Assembly: GCF_000321225.1 (NCBI RefSeq) | Contig: NW_004450581.1 | Coordinates: 1,524,565-1,588,564 of the forward strand | Length of the DNA: 64,000 nt | Direction of reading: 5' to 3' | From: Odobenus rosmarus divergens | Taxonomy: Eukaryota; Chordata; Mammalia; Carnivora; Odobenidae | Part shown: positions 1 through 11,885 of the stretch, one piece after another | How positions within the stretch are numbered: the first letter of the stretch is position 1 | How the letters are laid out: each line of letters starts with the position of its first letter | Notes under the pieces: generated by a model | The model's input: only the letters and a program-made list of their open reading frames with translations | Database searches by the model: none | Told to the model about the DNA's origin: nothing | Translations under genes and position numbers: made by a program

Positions 1-728
1 GATGATCATTTCATCTTCAAATACAGTTTTACTTCCTCCATTTCAATCTGGGTACCTTTAATTTCTTTTGCTTGCCTCATTGCACTGGGGAGAAGCTGCA
101 GTACAATGTTGAATAGAAGTAGTAAGAATGGACATCCCTGTCTTATTTCTGATCTTGGAGGAAAAACATTCAGCCTTTTCCTGCTACATACAATATTAGC
201 TGTGGGGATTTTTAGATGCCCTATATCAGGTGGAGGAAGTTCCTTTCTAGTCCTAGCTTGCCAAGTGGTTCTTTTCTTTTTTAATCATTAGAAACGGATA
301 TTGGATTTTGTCAAATGCTTTTCTGCATTTATTGCAATTATCGTATGGGTTTTTCTTTTCTTGGTTTATCGACATGGTGAATTGCATTGATTGATTTTTC
401 TAACGTTAAACCAACCCTGTTTGTTTATCCCGAGATAAACCCCACGTGGTCATATCTTATCTTTTTAATATATTGTTCAAATTGATTTGGTAAAATTTTG
501 TTTAAAATTTTTGCATCTCTTGGGGTGCCTGGGTGGCTCAGTCGGTCGAGCATCCGACTCTTGATTTTGGCTCAGGTCATTACCTTGGGGTTGTGGGATC
601 GGGCCCCATGTTGGGCTCCGCACGGGGCATGGAGCCTTCAAGATTCTCTCTCTCCCTCTCCCTCAGCCCCTCTCCCTGCTCTCTCTCTCTCTCTCAAAAA
701 AAAAAAATATTTTTTTTTGCATCTCTTG
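1..728 (-). mobile_element. L1 ORF2 fragment (reverse transcriptase region), interrupted by a SINE
   Basis: Minus-strand L1: the typical antisense text around 'gaatggacatccctgtctt' comes from the ORF2 reverse transcriptase region. Frames are broken. A plus-strand SINE sits at 522-710. The element continues beyond the left edge. Confidence 0.75.
522..710 (+). mobile_element. Carnivore SINE (tRNA-derived)
   Basis: Head GGGTGCCTGGGTGGCTCAG, CT-rich 3' part and A tail. Flanked by target-site duplications of TTTTTGCATCTCTT (508-521 and 714-727). Confidence 0.9.
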
Positions 729-1409
729 AACTTTCGCTTTTAACACGGTTTCCTCAAATTTGCCTCGCCACCAAGTACTTATCTTCAGTATGACCCCCTC
801 CTCCTGTCCATACCATCCAGATTGTGTCTGGGATGGTTACCAAGGCTGAGACTTTTCCCAAACTCCGAGAGGGCCCAAGACACTTTAAAACAGAGATTGA
901 AGGCAGTTCTGAAGCAGTAAGTCCTACTTCTGAGAGCACGAATCCACCCCTGGCAGCAGCCTTGCCCCTCAACAGACACAGGTTCCCGGCCTGAAGAGCT
1001 GTCACACCCTTTAAAGCCTCTCAGTACCTGACAGGTTCGTTCTGAAGAGAGAAGCATTATTAAATGCTTAGGAAATCCCTTGCCCCGAATTAACCCCTCA
1101 CTGTCACTGTTCCCCCATTGGGTATTGCCCTGCACTGAGGAAATAGCCAACACAGATCACCTCTCAAGAGGGGTCCACCCTTAAACACTACTTCCTGTGT
1201 TCCCGCTGAAGAATCCTACCCCATTCTACCTAATGAACTTGATATCCCACACCGTAAGGTACCCAAATAACTCCTTCAAATTTCTGACTTTGTGTTTCTT
1301 GTGAATGACCTTTGTCTCCAAGATATTGCAAGAACACACAGGAGGGGGTACACTCTGCTTTTCTCATTATACCACAGAAACTCTTCTCCCTTCAATTCCT
1401 CCAAGCACA
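729..1409. other. No gene or clear repeat recognised
   Basis: Unique-looking AT/GC-balanced sequence. Open frames here are short with no recognisable domain. Confidence 0.5.
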
Positions 1410-1665
1410 AAAGTAATAGTGGTAATAATAGCAAACACATATAGAGTGCTTACTATGTGCCAGACACTATTCTAAATTAACTCATTTAATGCCTTCAATC
1501 ACCCTATGAAATAAGTACTGTTGTTATCCCCATTTTTACAGCTGAGACTGAAAAATACAGAAGTTAAGTGACTTGCCCACCTATGAAATGACAAATCTGG
1601 AATTTGAGTCCAGGCGGTCTGACTCCAGAATCCACTGCACCATTATGCTCTCAAGGGACAGAACT
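1410..1665 (+). repeat. MIR
   Basis: Core 'gtgcttactatgtgccagacactattctaa', 'ccccatttttacag' and 'agttaagtgacttgccca' are in MIR order and spacing. Confidence 0.85.
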
Positions 1666-1717
1666 GTGGCACTGTTCTGTAGAGGGGCCCCTTCCCACCT
1701 TCCTACCCCCACTATTT

Positions 1718-1910
1718 TTCTTAAAGATTTTATTTATTTATTTGCCAGAGAGAGCAAGAGCACAAGCAGGGGGAGCAGGAGGCAGAGGGAGAGGGAGAAG
1801 CAGGCTCCCCGCTGAGCAGGGAGCCTGATGCAGGACTCGATCCCAGGACCCTGGGATCATGACCTGAGCCAAAGGCAGATGCTTAACCGACTGAGCTACC
1901 CAGAGGTCCC
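1718..1910 (-). mobile_element. Carnivore SINE
   Basis: Complete minus-strand copy from 'ttaaagattttattta' to 'gagctacccagaggtccc'. Target-site duplication of ACCCCCACTATTT on both sides. Confidence 0.92.
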
Positions 1911-2199
1911 AATCACCCCCACTATTTATACAAACTCTAAGACTGCAGAGTATGTCGTGTCTTTGGTATCTGTGGTGCCTCTGGCCAAATCAGACATCAG
2001 TGAGAGCTTTCCACTGCTACTGACACCCAAATATACATATTTGGAAACAAAAAACTAGGACTGAGGACTAAGGGTTTAATGTCTTCAGAGTGACATGGAA
2101 AAATAATGCATTCACAAAGCAAGACCAGGAAGCTATAAAAAGGAACATTCATCCCCTAGGTATTCTCAGGCCCTAGAACATGGCCTGACTCTCAACAAA

Positions 2200-3760
2200 T
2201 ATTTGTCAGATGATCAAAATCATCAGGAACAAAACAGAACTCCCTGCTACTACCATAATACTCAACATTGCCTTGGAAATTATAAAAGAACAGTGGGACA
2301 AAAAAATGAGGTAACTGGTACAACACTGGAAAAGCAGAGATAAAAAACCTATTTGTTACTGATATTATTTTATGCCCAGGAAGCCCAAAAGGTTCTGATA
2401 AGAAAAATGCATTAGAATGAATATATTCATAAAGTGGTTTTTAAGTTCAATGTACAGAAGTCAATAACCGTTCTCTATTTTAATAATTTCCTACAAAAAG
2501 CAATAGGGGAATTTTTTTCCATTCATGAAAAAAGGAACATACAGAGAACAGCAACAAAAAGCTCTTAGAATCAAGCAGTAATCAAAGAAGGATCTTCAAA
2601 GCAGCCAGGGAAAAAGGACACCTACCAAAAAAAAAAAAATTAGACAACAACGGACCTCTCAACAGCAGTAATGGAAACCAGAAGACAGTGCCATAATATC
2701 TTCTAAGTGTTTAGAGGGGAAAAAAATGTAATTTAGAATTGAGTGCTCAGCAAATCTATCTTTCAAGAAGAATAATGTAAAATAAAGGCATTTACACTCG
2801 GGGCGCCTGGGTGGCTCAGTTGGTTGACCGACTGCCTTCGGCTCAGGTCATGGTCCTGGAGTCCCAGGATCGAGTCCCGCATCGGGCTCTCCCTGCTCGG
2901 CGGGGGGTCTGCTTCTCCCTCTGACCCTCTTCCCTCTCGTGCTCTCTGTCTCTCATTCTCTCTTTCTCAAATAAATAAATAAAATCTTTAAAAAAAAGGC
3001 ATTTACACATTTACAGATAAATACAGTTTGAGACAGTCGACTGTGAAGAGATTTGCACTAAAGGATCTTCTAAAGTATATATTTCAAGAAGATGAGATGA
3101 GAATTTCTTCCCAAAAAAGGAGGACTGAGGTATAAGAAGGAAGCTGAGCAAATAAAATAGGAAACACGTATTTAAATGTAAACAAGCAGTCTGCTTAAAA
3201 TAATATTATTAATGTCTATTCTTTGTGTATGTTAATGACTTCCTTAGAAAAGAAAGTACTAATATAGTGAACAACAATGATATGTAAATTGGGAGACAGT
3301 GTTTTATGAAGTCCTTGTCTTGTTTGGGTGGGAGATGATGATAATGTTTAACTTTAGACTTTAGATTAAATATGTATGGTAAAATTTTAAGACAAACCAC
3401 TAAAAAAATCTTTGGAGGGACCAATTAAGGAAAAAAGAGAAAAGGCACAAATAATTAATATGAGCAATGTAAAAGGTATAGCAGGAATCAAAAAATAAGA
3501 GAATACAATTAATTTTATAACTTAGATGAGTTGGACCAATTTTTAGAAAATTTATTTATTATTGGATGAGCCCACTATAGCCTTAACCAGACAAATACAG
3601 TAAGTGACCAAAGATGCAAAAATCCTAAACAATTTATTAGCAAACCAAATCCAGGGTGAGTAAGAAAAGATTTAATATAACATGAAAGGGTTGGGTCTAA
3701 TTCCAGAAATGCAAGAGCAATTTATCATTAGAAAGTCCCATAACAAAGTGTCCTTGTGAC
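2200..3760 (+). mobile_element. Ancient L1 fragments
   Basis: Broken L1 text: a reverse-transcriptase/active-site region near 2225-2400, and leader/ORF1-type text near 2600-3100 ('agaagacagtgccataatatctt'), so segments are rearranged or come from more than one element. Interrupted by a SINE at 2799. Confidence 0.6.
2799..2995 (+). mobile_element. Carnivore SINE
   Basis: Full-length plus copy inserted into L1. Target-site duplication AAAGGCATTTACAC left and right of the element. Confidence 0.92.
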
Positions 3761-3970
3761 TCTGAAGGGGAAGCTCAGTCCTCTTTGTCAGCCCTAGAGA
3801 GTGGGGGGAACTGAGAAAAGGATACGTCTCCTGGGGAGGGGGGTCATTGAAGAGGGCAGGCTGGGGAGGGGCCTGGAGCCTGTGGGAGCATATTATACAC
3901 TGCTATAATATGTACACACAACAACTCTGAAGTAGGTGCATTAACCTCATTTTGAAAATGTAAAAACTAA

Positions 3971-4122
3971 GACTGGGTGGCTCAGTCGGTTAGGCATCTG
4001 CCTTCGGCTCAGGTCATGATGATCCCAGGGTCCTGGGATCAAGGCCTTGGATCAGGCTCTCTGCTCAGTGGGGAGTCTGCTTCTCCCTCTCCCTCTCCCC
4101 CTACTTATGCTCTCTCCCTCTC

Positions 4123-4162
<40 letters not shown>

Positions 4163-4180
4163 AATCTTAAAAAAAAATTA
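3971..4180 (+). mobile_element. Carnivore SINE with long AAAT tail
   Basis: Slightly 5'-truncated copy starting GACTGGGTGGCTCAG. Its tail has expanded to about ten AAAT units (about 4124-4163). Confidence 0.88.
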
Positions 4181-4189
4181 AAACAGACA

Positions 4190-4597
4190 GGGGCCCCTGG
4201 GTGGCTCAGCCATTAAGCGTCTGCCTCTGGCTCAGGTCATGATCCCAGGGTCCTGGGATTGAGCCCCACGTCGGGCTCCCTGCTCTGTGGGGAGCCTGCT
4301 TCTCCCTCTCCCACACCCCCTGCTTCTGTTCCCTCTCTCGCTGTGTCTCTCTCTGTCAAATAAATAAAATCTTTTTTTTTAAAGATTTTATTTATTTATT
4401 TGAGAGAGAGAGAATGAGAGAGAGAGAGCACAAGAGGGAAGAGGGTCCGAGGGAGAAGCAGACTCCCTGCTGAGCAGGGAGCCCGATGTGGGACTCGATC
4501 CTGGGACTCCAGGATCATGACCCGAGCCGAAGGCAGTCGCTTAACCAACTGAGCCACCCAGGCGTCCCTCAAATAAATAAAATCTTAAAAAAAAAAT
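4190..4597 (+). mobile_element. Carnivore SINE interrupted by another SINE
   Basis: Head at 4190. The tail resumes at 4568 after the nested element. Target-site duplication TAAAACAGACA at about 4178-4188 and 4597-4607. Confidence 0.88.
4374..4567 (-). mobile_element. Carnivore SINE nested in the tail of another
   Basis: Minus copy ending GAGCCACCCAGGCGTCCC. The host tail AAATAAATAAAATCTT is duplicated on each side, showing insertion into the older tail. Confidence 0.9.
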
Positions 4598-4751
4598 AAA
4601 ACAGACACAAAACTGTAAGACTAAAAAAGGTTAGAAAACTTGACCAAGGTCACAATACTAGTAAGTAGTTGAGCAGCAATCCAAACCGAGGTTGGTCTGG
4701 ATCTACAGCTCATGTTCTTAACCACTATGCTGTTTTCCCTTTAATGTTGAT

Positions 4752-5075
4752 CATAGTAGATGTTCAGTAAATGGTGGCCAGGTGCCAGGTACTTGACATG
4801 TATTCTAACATCCACAAAAACTATCCAAGGTAGGGGCACCTGGGTGGCTCAGTTGGTTAACCATCCTACTCTTGATCTCAGTTCAGATCTTGATCTCAGG
4901 GTCGTGAGTTCAAGCCCTGTGTTAGGCTCCACGCCCAGCACCCTACTGTCCAAGGTAGGCATTAGACCCAATTTACTGATGAGAAAACTGATGTTTAGAG
5001 AAGATAGGTTTTAAGGTCACAAAATCAAGATGTGGGGGTTCCAGGCTTTGAAACTGGGCTTGCCAGACTCCACAG
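4752..5075 (+). repeat. MIR interrupted by a short SINE
   Basis: 'ggtgccaggtacttgacatgtattctaacatcc' before and 'caatttactgatgagaaaactgatg' after the insert at 4833-4943 form one MIR. Confidence 0.75.
4833..4943 (+). mobile_element. Tail-less carnivore SINE fragment
   Basis: A SINE head and tRNA-like region of about 110 bp only, with no CT-rich part and no A tail, yet bounded by TCCAAGGTAG on both sides. Confidence 0.8.
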
Positions 5076-5544
5076 CCCACTTGTCCTAGATTATTACAGG
5101 TGTGAATGAAACCCAAGTAGAGATGAATAGCAATGTCTGAGGACAAGATGGGGCAGGCCCTCTTTACTCCTTGAGAGAGGTGGTTAGTGTCAGGAGTTAG
5201 AAAAATTCCTCTCCACAAGATCTCCTCACAGAGGGCTGAGGGAGACTCTAATCTCCAGGAGACTGAGAATGACCCCAACCCCAGGGAGGCCTAAAGGAAG
5301 CAAGTCACATGAACATCATGGTCTAGATAAGGAAGCCAGGGACCCTGGAAGCTAGTGTGGACAAACTCATGGACAGTCATGTCTGACCAACTTTTCATGA
5401 CTTTTCTGAAGAGTTTGAACACCTTAGCATGTCGGAGGGCCACAAATTCCTCGTATCTGGGTTTTGGTGTTAGAGTGTCTTAGGATGATCTCAAAGAAAG
5501 ACAGGTGAACAGTAATCGTAGTTAGGCAGGTTAGTGCACATCAT

Positions 5545-5870
5545 GCTGCTTCCTATCTTTGGGCCTTTGCCCACGCTGTTCCCTTTGCCTGGACTGCTCT
5601 CCTCTCCCCTTGTTAGTCATCCAGAAGATTCTTACTCATCTTTTTAAAGCTCAGTTGATATGCCATCTCTTCTAAGAAATCTTCCCTGGTCCCCTGACCT
5701 GGCTTCTATGTTCCTCAGAGGCTCTCACAGTCTATTGTACCCACTGCTACTGCACTGGCCACACTGAATTATGGTTCTGTGTCTGGGGACACACCTTGTT
5801 CACCTCTGGGTCCTCAGGGCAGAGCAGGAGGCCTGACACATAGTAGGTGGTCAGTTGATTTTGCTCAATT
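5545..5870 (+). repeat. L2 3' end
   Basis: 'gggcctttgcccacgctgttccctttgcctgga' to 'gacacatagtaggtggtcag' follows the L2 3' end consensus as I remember it. Confidence 0.75.
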
Positions 5871-6740
5871 GAACTTAGAACTAGTTGGATGGTTACACTA
5901 GTAATGAATGAATTCATGTTGGCCTGGAGAGGGAAATCTCTAGAGGCATGCTATAGGGCCCTGTGTATATTGATGGCATTCTGATAAAATCAGTGGGTGA
6001 CAAAAAGCTGAGGGTGTAGGTTACACCTAAGACAAGAGAATTAGTATCCCAACAGTCATGGGCAAGTAGATACACTGGAGCCATGTTGGTCCCCAAGGAG
6101 TTTAGGGGGAAAGTCAGGACTAAAACCTCACAACCTACTGCAGTCTTGACAATGGGGAGCTGAAACTTAGCTCCTCGTGTTGTCCACCATTATAATAGTA
6201 CTTACTACGTGCCAGGCTCTGTATCAGCTTCTGTACCACCATCACCTCCCAACACAGTAAAAGAAAAAGTCTAAGGGGGGTGATTTGCTTGAGCCGGGAC
6301 AAGAAACTGTTCCTCACAGAGCAGGAGGAAAGGGGATCCTAGCTGGGATCAGAAGGCCCAGTGAGAACTGTGGCTTTGGTTTTCACCAGGTACTGGGCAG
6401 GCGTGACAATACAGCAGTTTGAGGGCTGTCGGAGAAAGAGGCAGGTCCACCTTCAGGAGCCTTAGGGCATAGAGCCAGTCGGAGAACACGGGTCTTTGCC
6501 CCCACCCTACCAACCAGGAACTTACTTCTCGAAAGAAGCCAGGAGCTATCCTTACTGCTTCTTCACAACCCTCACCCTTCTGAACAATGATATCCATGCT
6601 CCTTAGCATGGCATGAAAGGCCTTCATGACCAGGCTAGTTCTCAATGCATTTCTCTATCACCCACATTAATTAATTAACTATTAATCATCCACATTAATT
6701 AACATTTCTCTATCATCCACATTAATTATTTAATCAATTA
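5871..6740. other. No gene; one partial MIR
   Basis: 6185-6300 resembles MIR ('agtacttactacgtgccaggctctgtatc'). At 6660-6735 there is a small AT-rich local duplication of 'ccacattaattaa'. Nothing else recognised. Confidence 0.5.
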
Positions 6741-6744
6741 ATAA

Positions 6745-7390
6745 TACCGTTTATTCCATAAATATTTATTGAGTGTCTACTAAATATTACTATGCACTGT
6801 TCTTCTTGGCACTGGGGATACAATAGTGAACAAAACAAAGTCCCTGCTTTGTGGAGCTTACAGTCTACTGGGAAAAGACAAACACTAATCACAATAAATA
6901 AATAGAACATATATCAGGTAGTGATCAGTGTTTGGTACAAAAACATAAGACGTCAAGTAGGGTTAGAAAACACTGGTGAATGGGACTAATTTGGTTAGGA
7001 AATGCTTCTCTAGGGAGGTGACATTTCAGCATACTGGAAGTGGGGGGGAAACTCATGAGATTATCTGGAAAGAAGAGTGTTCCAGGCAGTGAGAACAGCA
7101 GGCACAAAAGCTCTGAAGGGGGAGGGTTACCTGACCTGTTTGAAGAACAGCCAGGGGGCCAGGGTGGCTGGAAACGAGTGAGTAATGGGAAGATTAACAG
7201 GATAGGGGGTCAGAAAGAGCATGGGGACCACACTGTGTGGACTTCTGGGCCATGGTGAGGGCTTTGGCTTTTCTTCTGAGGGAGCTGGGAGCCATGGGAG
7301 AATTTTGAGCAGAGGAGAGACATGATATGATATGGATTTTAAAAGGAATTTCAAAGAATTAGTAATAGGTATGGTAACACTAGGCAAAAG
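6745..7390 (-). repeat. L2 3' part
   Basis: Minus-strand L2, from 'tattgagtgtctactaaatatta' through 'gttccaggcagtgagaacagcaggcacaaaag' to 'gagccatgggagaattttgagcagaggag'. Confidence 0.8.
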
Positions 7391-9597
7391 AAACAAGACG
7401 ATTACTAGGAAAACAAAAAGGTGTACAACAGAGGATATATGATCAGAGTGTACTATGTGGTTTAGATGTGAACGATAATGACAATGTCATACTTATGCAA
7501 ACAGAGATTACTGGTTGAACAAAAAGTGTATAATATGTTCTTTTTAAATAAAAGATGCAACCACAAAGATGAGCAAGCAACAAGAGACTATTAGGGATGA
7601 CTAGGCAGATTCGAAAGCGAAAAATACACTTATTGGAATAAAAAATTCAGTAGACAGATTAAACAGACAGAGCTGACAGAGCTGAAGAGAGCATCAGTAA
7701 ACTGAAAGATATATCTGAAGAAATTGCCCAGAATGAAATGCAGGAAGACAAGGAAATAGAAAATATCAACAAGACATTATGAGATATGGAAGATACAATG
7801 TGGTCCGAAATATGACTAACTGGATTCTGAGAAAGAAAATATGGAAAGGGTGGAAAAAAGACAATATTTGAAAAGATAATGGCTGAGAATTTTCTAGAAA
7901 GTATGAAAAACATGAATTAAAAAGCATGAAGCACATTTCCAAAGAAGAATAAAAAAGAAATACACGCCTAAACATGTTAGAATGAAACTGCATACCCCCC
8001 TGCAGATCCCCCTCTGAGAGAGAAAGAGAGAGAATTTCTTAAAAGTAGTTCAAGTATAAGAAAACAAAAATACCTACCAAAAATAGCAATTAGACCGACA
8101 GCGACTTCTAAATACTTATAACAAATTATCTTTTAAGAGTAAGGATAAAATAAAGACATTTGCACATAAAAACAAAAACTGGGAGAATTTAACACCAAGA
8201 GACCTGTACTAAAAGAACATCTAAACACTGTATTTATGATAAAAGAAAATGATCCCAGAATGATGGTCTGAGATGCAAGAATGTATGCATGTAAATCCAA
8301 ACAAATACTGTCTATATAAAATTATACTAATGATGATATAGAATTTGTGAGGTTAGGAAAAAAAAGAAACAAACTAACATACTCAAGACAATAGCATGTG
8401 GCAAAGAGAGGAATGACCAGAGTTAAAGGTTCCTGCATTCTTCAAAAGGGAGGTTAAAATGCTATTTAACTTTAGACCTTATAAGTTACACATGCATGGT
8501 AAAAGTTCAAGGATAACCACAGAAAGAATAATAAAAAGAATAAGAATGTGTAAATTTCAAACAGTACAGAGGAAAAAACTGAATAAGAAAGCAAATAAAC
8601 AAATCTCAAAACTAAAAAACAGGCCAGAAAAGAGAAAAACGAAGCATAGAAAAGGTGGTGGTAGGAAATAGAAATAAAAAAGTACAATGGTAGAAACAAG
8701 TCCAAATATATCATAGAAAATGTAAACAGACTAAACTTGCCCATTAAAAGAGATCATCAGATTAGATTTTTTTTTAAGGGTCCAGCTGTATGCCATTCTC
8801 AAGAGATATAATTAACGCATAAGGGCATGAAAATGTTGAACAACGAAAGGATGGAAAATTGTATACCACACAAATCCGAACAAGAAGAAAAGCTTGTGTT
8901 AAGGTAAGATAAGATAGACTTCAAAAAATGCATTATCGAGAATAGAGAGGGTCATTACATATTTACCAGGAATGTATAACAATTCTTCATTTGAATATTC
9001 CTAATAAAATATCCTCAAAATATATAAAATTTTTAAAAAGAACTGCAAGGAGAAACAGACAAATCCACCATCACAGTTGAAAATGAACACACCTCTTAAA
9101 ATTACTGGCATAGCACGACCAAAATACCAGTGTAGATATAGAAAATTTGAACAATACAATTAACAAACTTGATAATAGACATATGTAGAACTCTGTGTTC
9201 AACAATTAGAGAACATACAGCTTATAAAGCACATAGGAAACATTCAAAAATATTGATCATGTACTAAGCCATAAAACAAGTCTCAATAAATTTTAGAGTT
9301 GTTATCACACGGACCACATCCTCAGACCATAATGCAATTAAGATAGATTTCAATAACAAAGAGATACATTAAAAATTCCCCGCACATTTAGAAATTTATA
9401 AACACACTTCCATATCACTCACAAAAGAAGTAACCATGATGGAAATGTTGAAGTACTTGGAACTGAACAATAATGAAGTATGACATGTTTGAATGTGTAG
9501 AAAAGTAGTATTTGGAAGGAAATGTATATCCTTAAATGCACACATTATAAAATAAGAAAGGCTGAAAATTAATGAGCTCCATGTCCAACATACGAAA

Positions 9598-9828
9598 TCA
9601 GAAAAAGAACAACAGAATAAATCCAAAAAATGTGGACGGAAGGAGATCAAAAAAGATAAGAGCGGAAATTAAAGAAATAGAAAACAAAGACACAATAGAG
9701 AGGAGCAACAGAGCCGAAAGTTGGTTCTTGGAAAAGACTAATAAAATAGACAAACCTCTGGTGAGATTGATCAAGAAAAAAAGTGAGAAGGCACAAATAA
9801 CCAATATCAGCAATGAAAAAGGAGACAT
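9598..9828 (-). CDS. KANTR: KANTR-like small integral membrane protein, antisense to L1
   Basis: A 76-codon open frame, almost wholly hydrophobic, starting [10 protein letters not shown] and ending in a run of Phe. Two membrane segments are plausible, at about residues 3-30 and 38-75, with SKNQ between. It resembles the small KANTR-encoded membrane protein as I remember it, and lies on the strand and side of TSPYL2 where KANTR is expected. It is antisense to the L1 ORF2 segment reading [13 protein letters not shown] on the plus strand. Any L1 copy gives a similar hydrophobic antisense frame, so conservation must be tested before calling it a gene. No acceptor or polyadenylation signal was assigned. 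Confidence 0.4.
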   Translation of the reverse strand: MSPFSLLILVICAFSLFFLINLTRGLSILLVFSKNQLSALLLLSIVSLFSISLISALIFFDLLPSTFFGFILLFFF

Positions 9829-10034
9829 AGTTACAGATTATATACAGCAGAGGATTTTTTAAAAAGGTAACTTTATGCCAATAAATTCGAGAATGCAGAT
9901 AAAATGGACTGATTCCTAGAAATCGATAACTTACCAAAATTGACTCAAGAAGCAAAAAGAAATCCCGAGTAGCCCTCTAGTTACTACAGGAATGGAAGAA
10001 GCAGTTAAAACTCTACCCAAAACAAAACAAAACA

Positions 10035-11050
10035 AAAAAACAAACAAAAGAACACAAACTCGGAGGCAGAACTTTGCAGCTGATAATGTGGATCACGGGT
10101 AGGTGAAAAGGTTTTGATCCCCTCAGCCCTGGAGGTGTCCACGTAGGCCTTAAGGCAGTGGAGAACCCAGGCAGGCCCCTTCTCTCTATGGGCGGCCTCC
10201 TGTAGAGATCCTTACAGGGTGGCCCTTAGTGAAATGGGGCCTGAGAAATTCCTCTACAGTCCCCGTGGGTAGTGAGCAGGAATGAGGAACATCCAGCACT
10301 CAGTTACTCCTCTGTGGTAAATGTGCTAAGCAGAGCCAAGGAGGAGCTCTATCGCTTGGACAGCCTCTTCAGGAGCCAGCTTCTGTGGTCTTCTGCTCAC
10401 TGAGGACAAGGGGGCTGTGGAGCCGCTGGAGGAGTCTGCATTCCAGTTGCCAAGAAACACCACACACAGCCCGAGTTGTAACTGCTTGGTGTGGGGTTGG
10501 GTGCAGGGAGGCCAAGCAGGGGCTTCTGGAGGGCGTAGCTCCAGGTGGCAGCCCCGAAACTCTGTCTTCACGAATACCAGATACTTCTATCCGTTTGCAG
10601 CTGATGAGCCCTTTTAATGGTGTCCAAGCTAGCTGAAGGGTGGTGGTTCTAACAGTGATGCATGTTCTGCAAATAAGAGCTTCATCATTATTTCAAAATA
10701 ATTAATATGAAAGAGTTCAGTCGGATTTGAAATCTAATCACACTGTCTCAAGAAATTCTAACAATATATTTGTCAGTAAAACAAAAAAGGCTGCTATCAT
10801 TTCAATCATTAAACACTTCTGAACAAGTTAAAAATTGGCTCCAAATACTTTATCGCTTCCATTGTACAAAGAGAGATTTTTGGTGGTGGTGACTGTTAAG
10901 AATTTGAAGAAACATATCATTAAAAAGTCTCGATCAGGATTTGTGTGTGGCCACTTGAAGCATAAAACCTGATATAAAATAAACATGGTATGGGAGCAGA
11001 TTTCAAGTTTCTCAGATAGATTTTTGAAAAGCTTTTATTTAGAAGTTGAA
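10035..11050. other. About 1 kb of non-L1 DNA inside the L1, possible retrocopy
   Basis: L1 text stops near 10020 and resumes at 11055. The insert begins GC-rich (10060-10620) and ends AT-rich with 'gatataaaataaacatgg' near 10970, like a 3' UTR. No long frame survives and I could not identify a parent gene. A source gene on either strand is possible. Confidence 0.4.
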
Positions 11051-11820
11051 TATTAATTCAATGTTAAAAAAGCAAAACACCAGGGCAAGATGGTTTTACA
11101 GGAGAATTCTACCAAACAGATCATTCCAAAGTCATATAGCATCTTCCAGAATATTGTAAAAAAGGGAACACTAACTCATTCTAGGATACCAGCAGAACTC
11201 AAGGCCAAAAGCAAATTATGATTGCATGAGAAAGGAAAATTAAAGACCAATTTTACTCATGGACACAGATACAAAAATCCTAAACAAATATTAACAAACT
11301 AAATCTAGTACCATATAAAAAGGAAAAGATCATGACCAAGTAGTGTTTATACCAGAAATGCAAAGGTAGTCTACCATGAGGAAAATCCAGACACATCATT
11401 TACCACATTATCACATTACTGAGAGAAAAAAAAACCCCATAATGATCCTAATAAATAGAAAAGGTATTTGACAAAAAAAATTCAACACCCTTTTGTGATT
11501 TAAAAACAATAATAAAAAACTTCTTAGCATAATGACAGGTTGGCACTTGCTTTAATCTGGTAACACCTGGAGGAATCTACAGCAAATATCATTCTAAATA
11601 GGGAAAAAAGTTAGTGGTGTTTCCTTTAAAATAAATACCCAACAAGACAAGGATGCCCACTACTGTCTTTTCTCTTGAACACTGTACTGGAGGGCCTGTC
11701 CATCTCAGTAACACAAGAAGAATAAATGAAAGGCATAAAGATTGGAAAGGGAAAAACCAAGTTGTCATTATTTATAGCTGATATTGTTGTCAACATAGAA
11801 AACACAAAAGAATATACAGA

Positions 11821-11871
11821 TAGTAATGATGTACTATACCTTGGCTAATTGAGTTTAAATTAAAAAAAAAA
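11821..11871 (+). mobile_element. Very short 5'-truncated L1 insertion
   Basis: Only about 50 bp of an L1 3' end ('gtactataccttggctaattgagtttaaatt' plus A tail), flanked by target-site duplication AAAGAATATACAGA. Confidence 0.8.
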
Positions 11872-11885
11872 AAGAATATACAGAC

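Larger units (their letters stand above)
3885..4740 (+). repeat. MIR split by three carnivore SINEs
   Basis: Left part 3885-3970 ('gtaggtgcattaacctcattttgaaaatgtaaaaactaag') and right part 4608-4735 ('gaccaaggtcacaatactagtaagtag') are the two halves of one MIR. Everything between is SINE. Confidence 0.75.

Noticed and set aside
1..9500. KDM5C, expected beyond KANTR
   Set aside because: No exon with recognisable JmjN, ARID, PHD or JmjC text was found on either strand. It should lie past the left edge.
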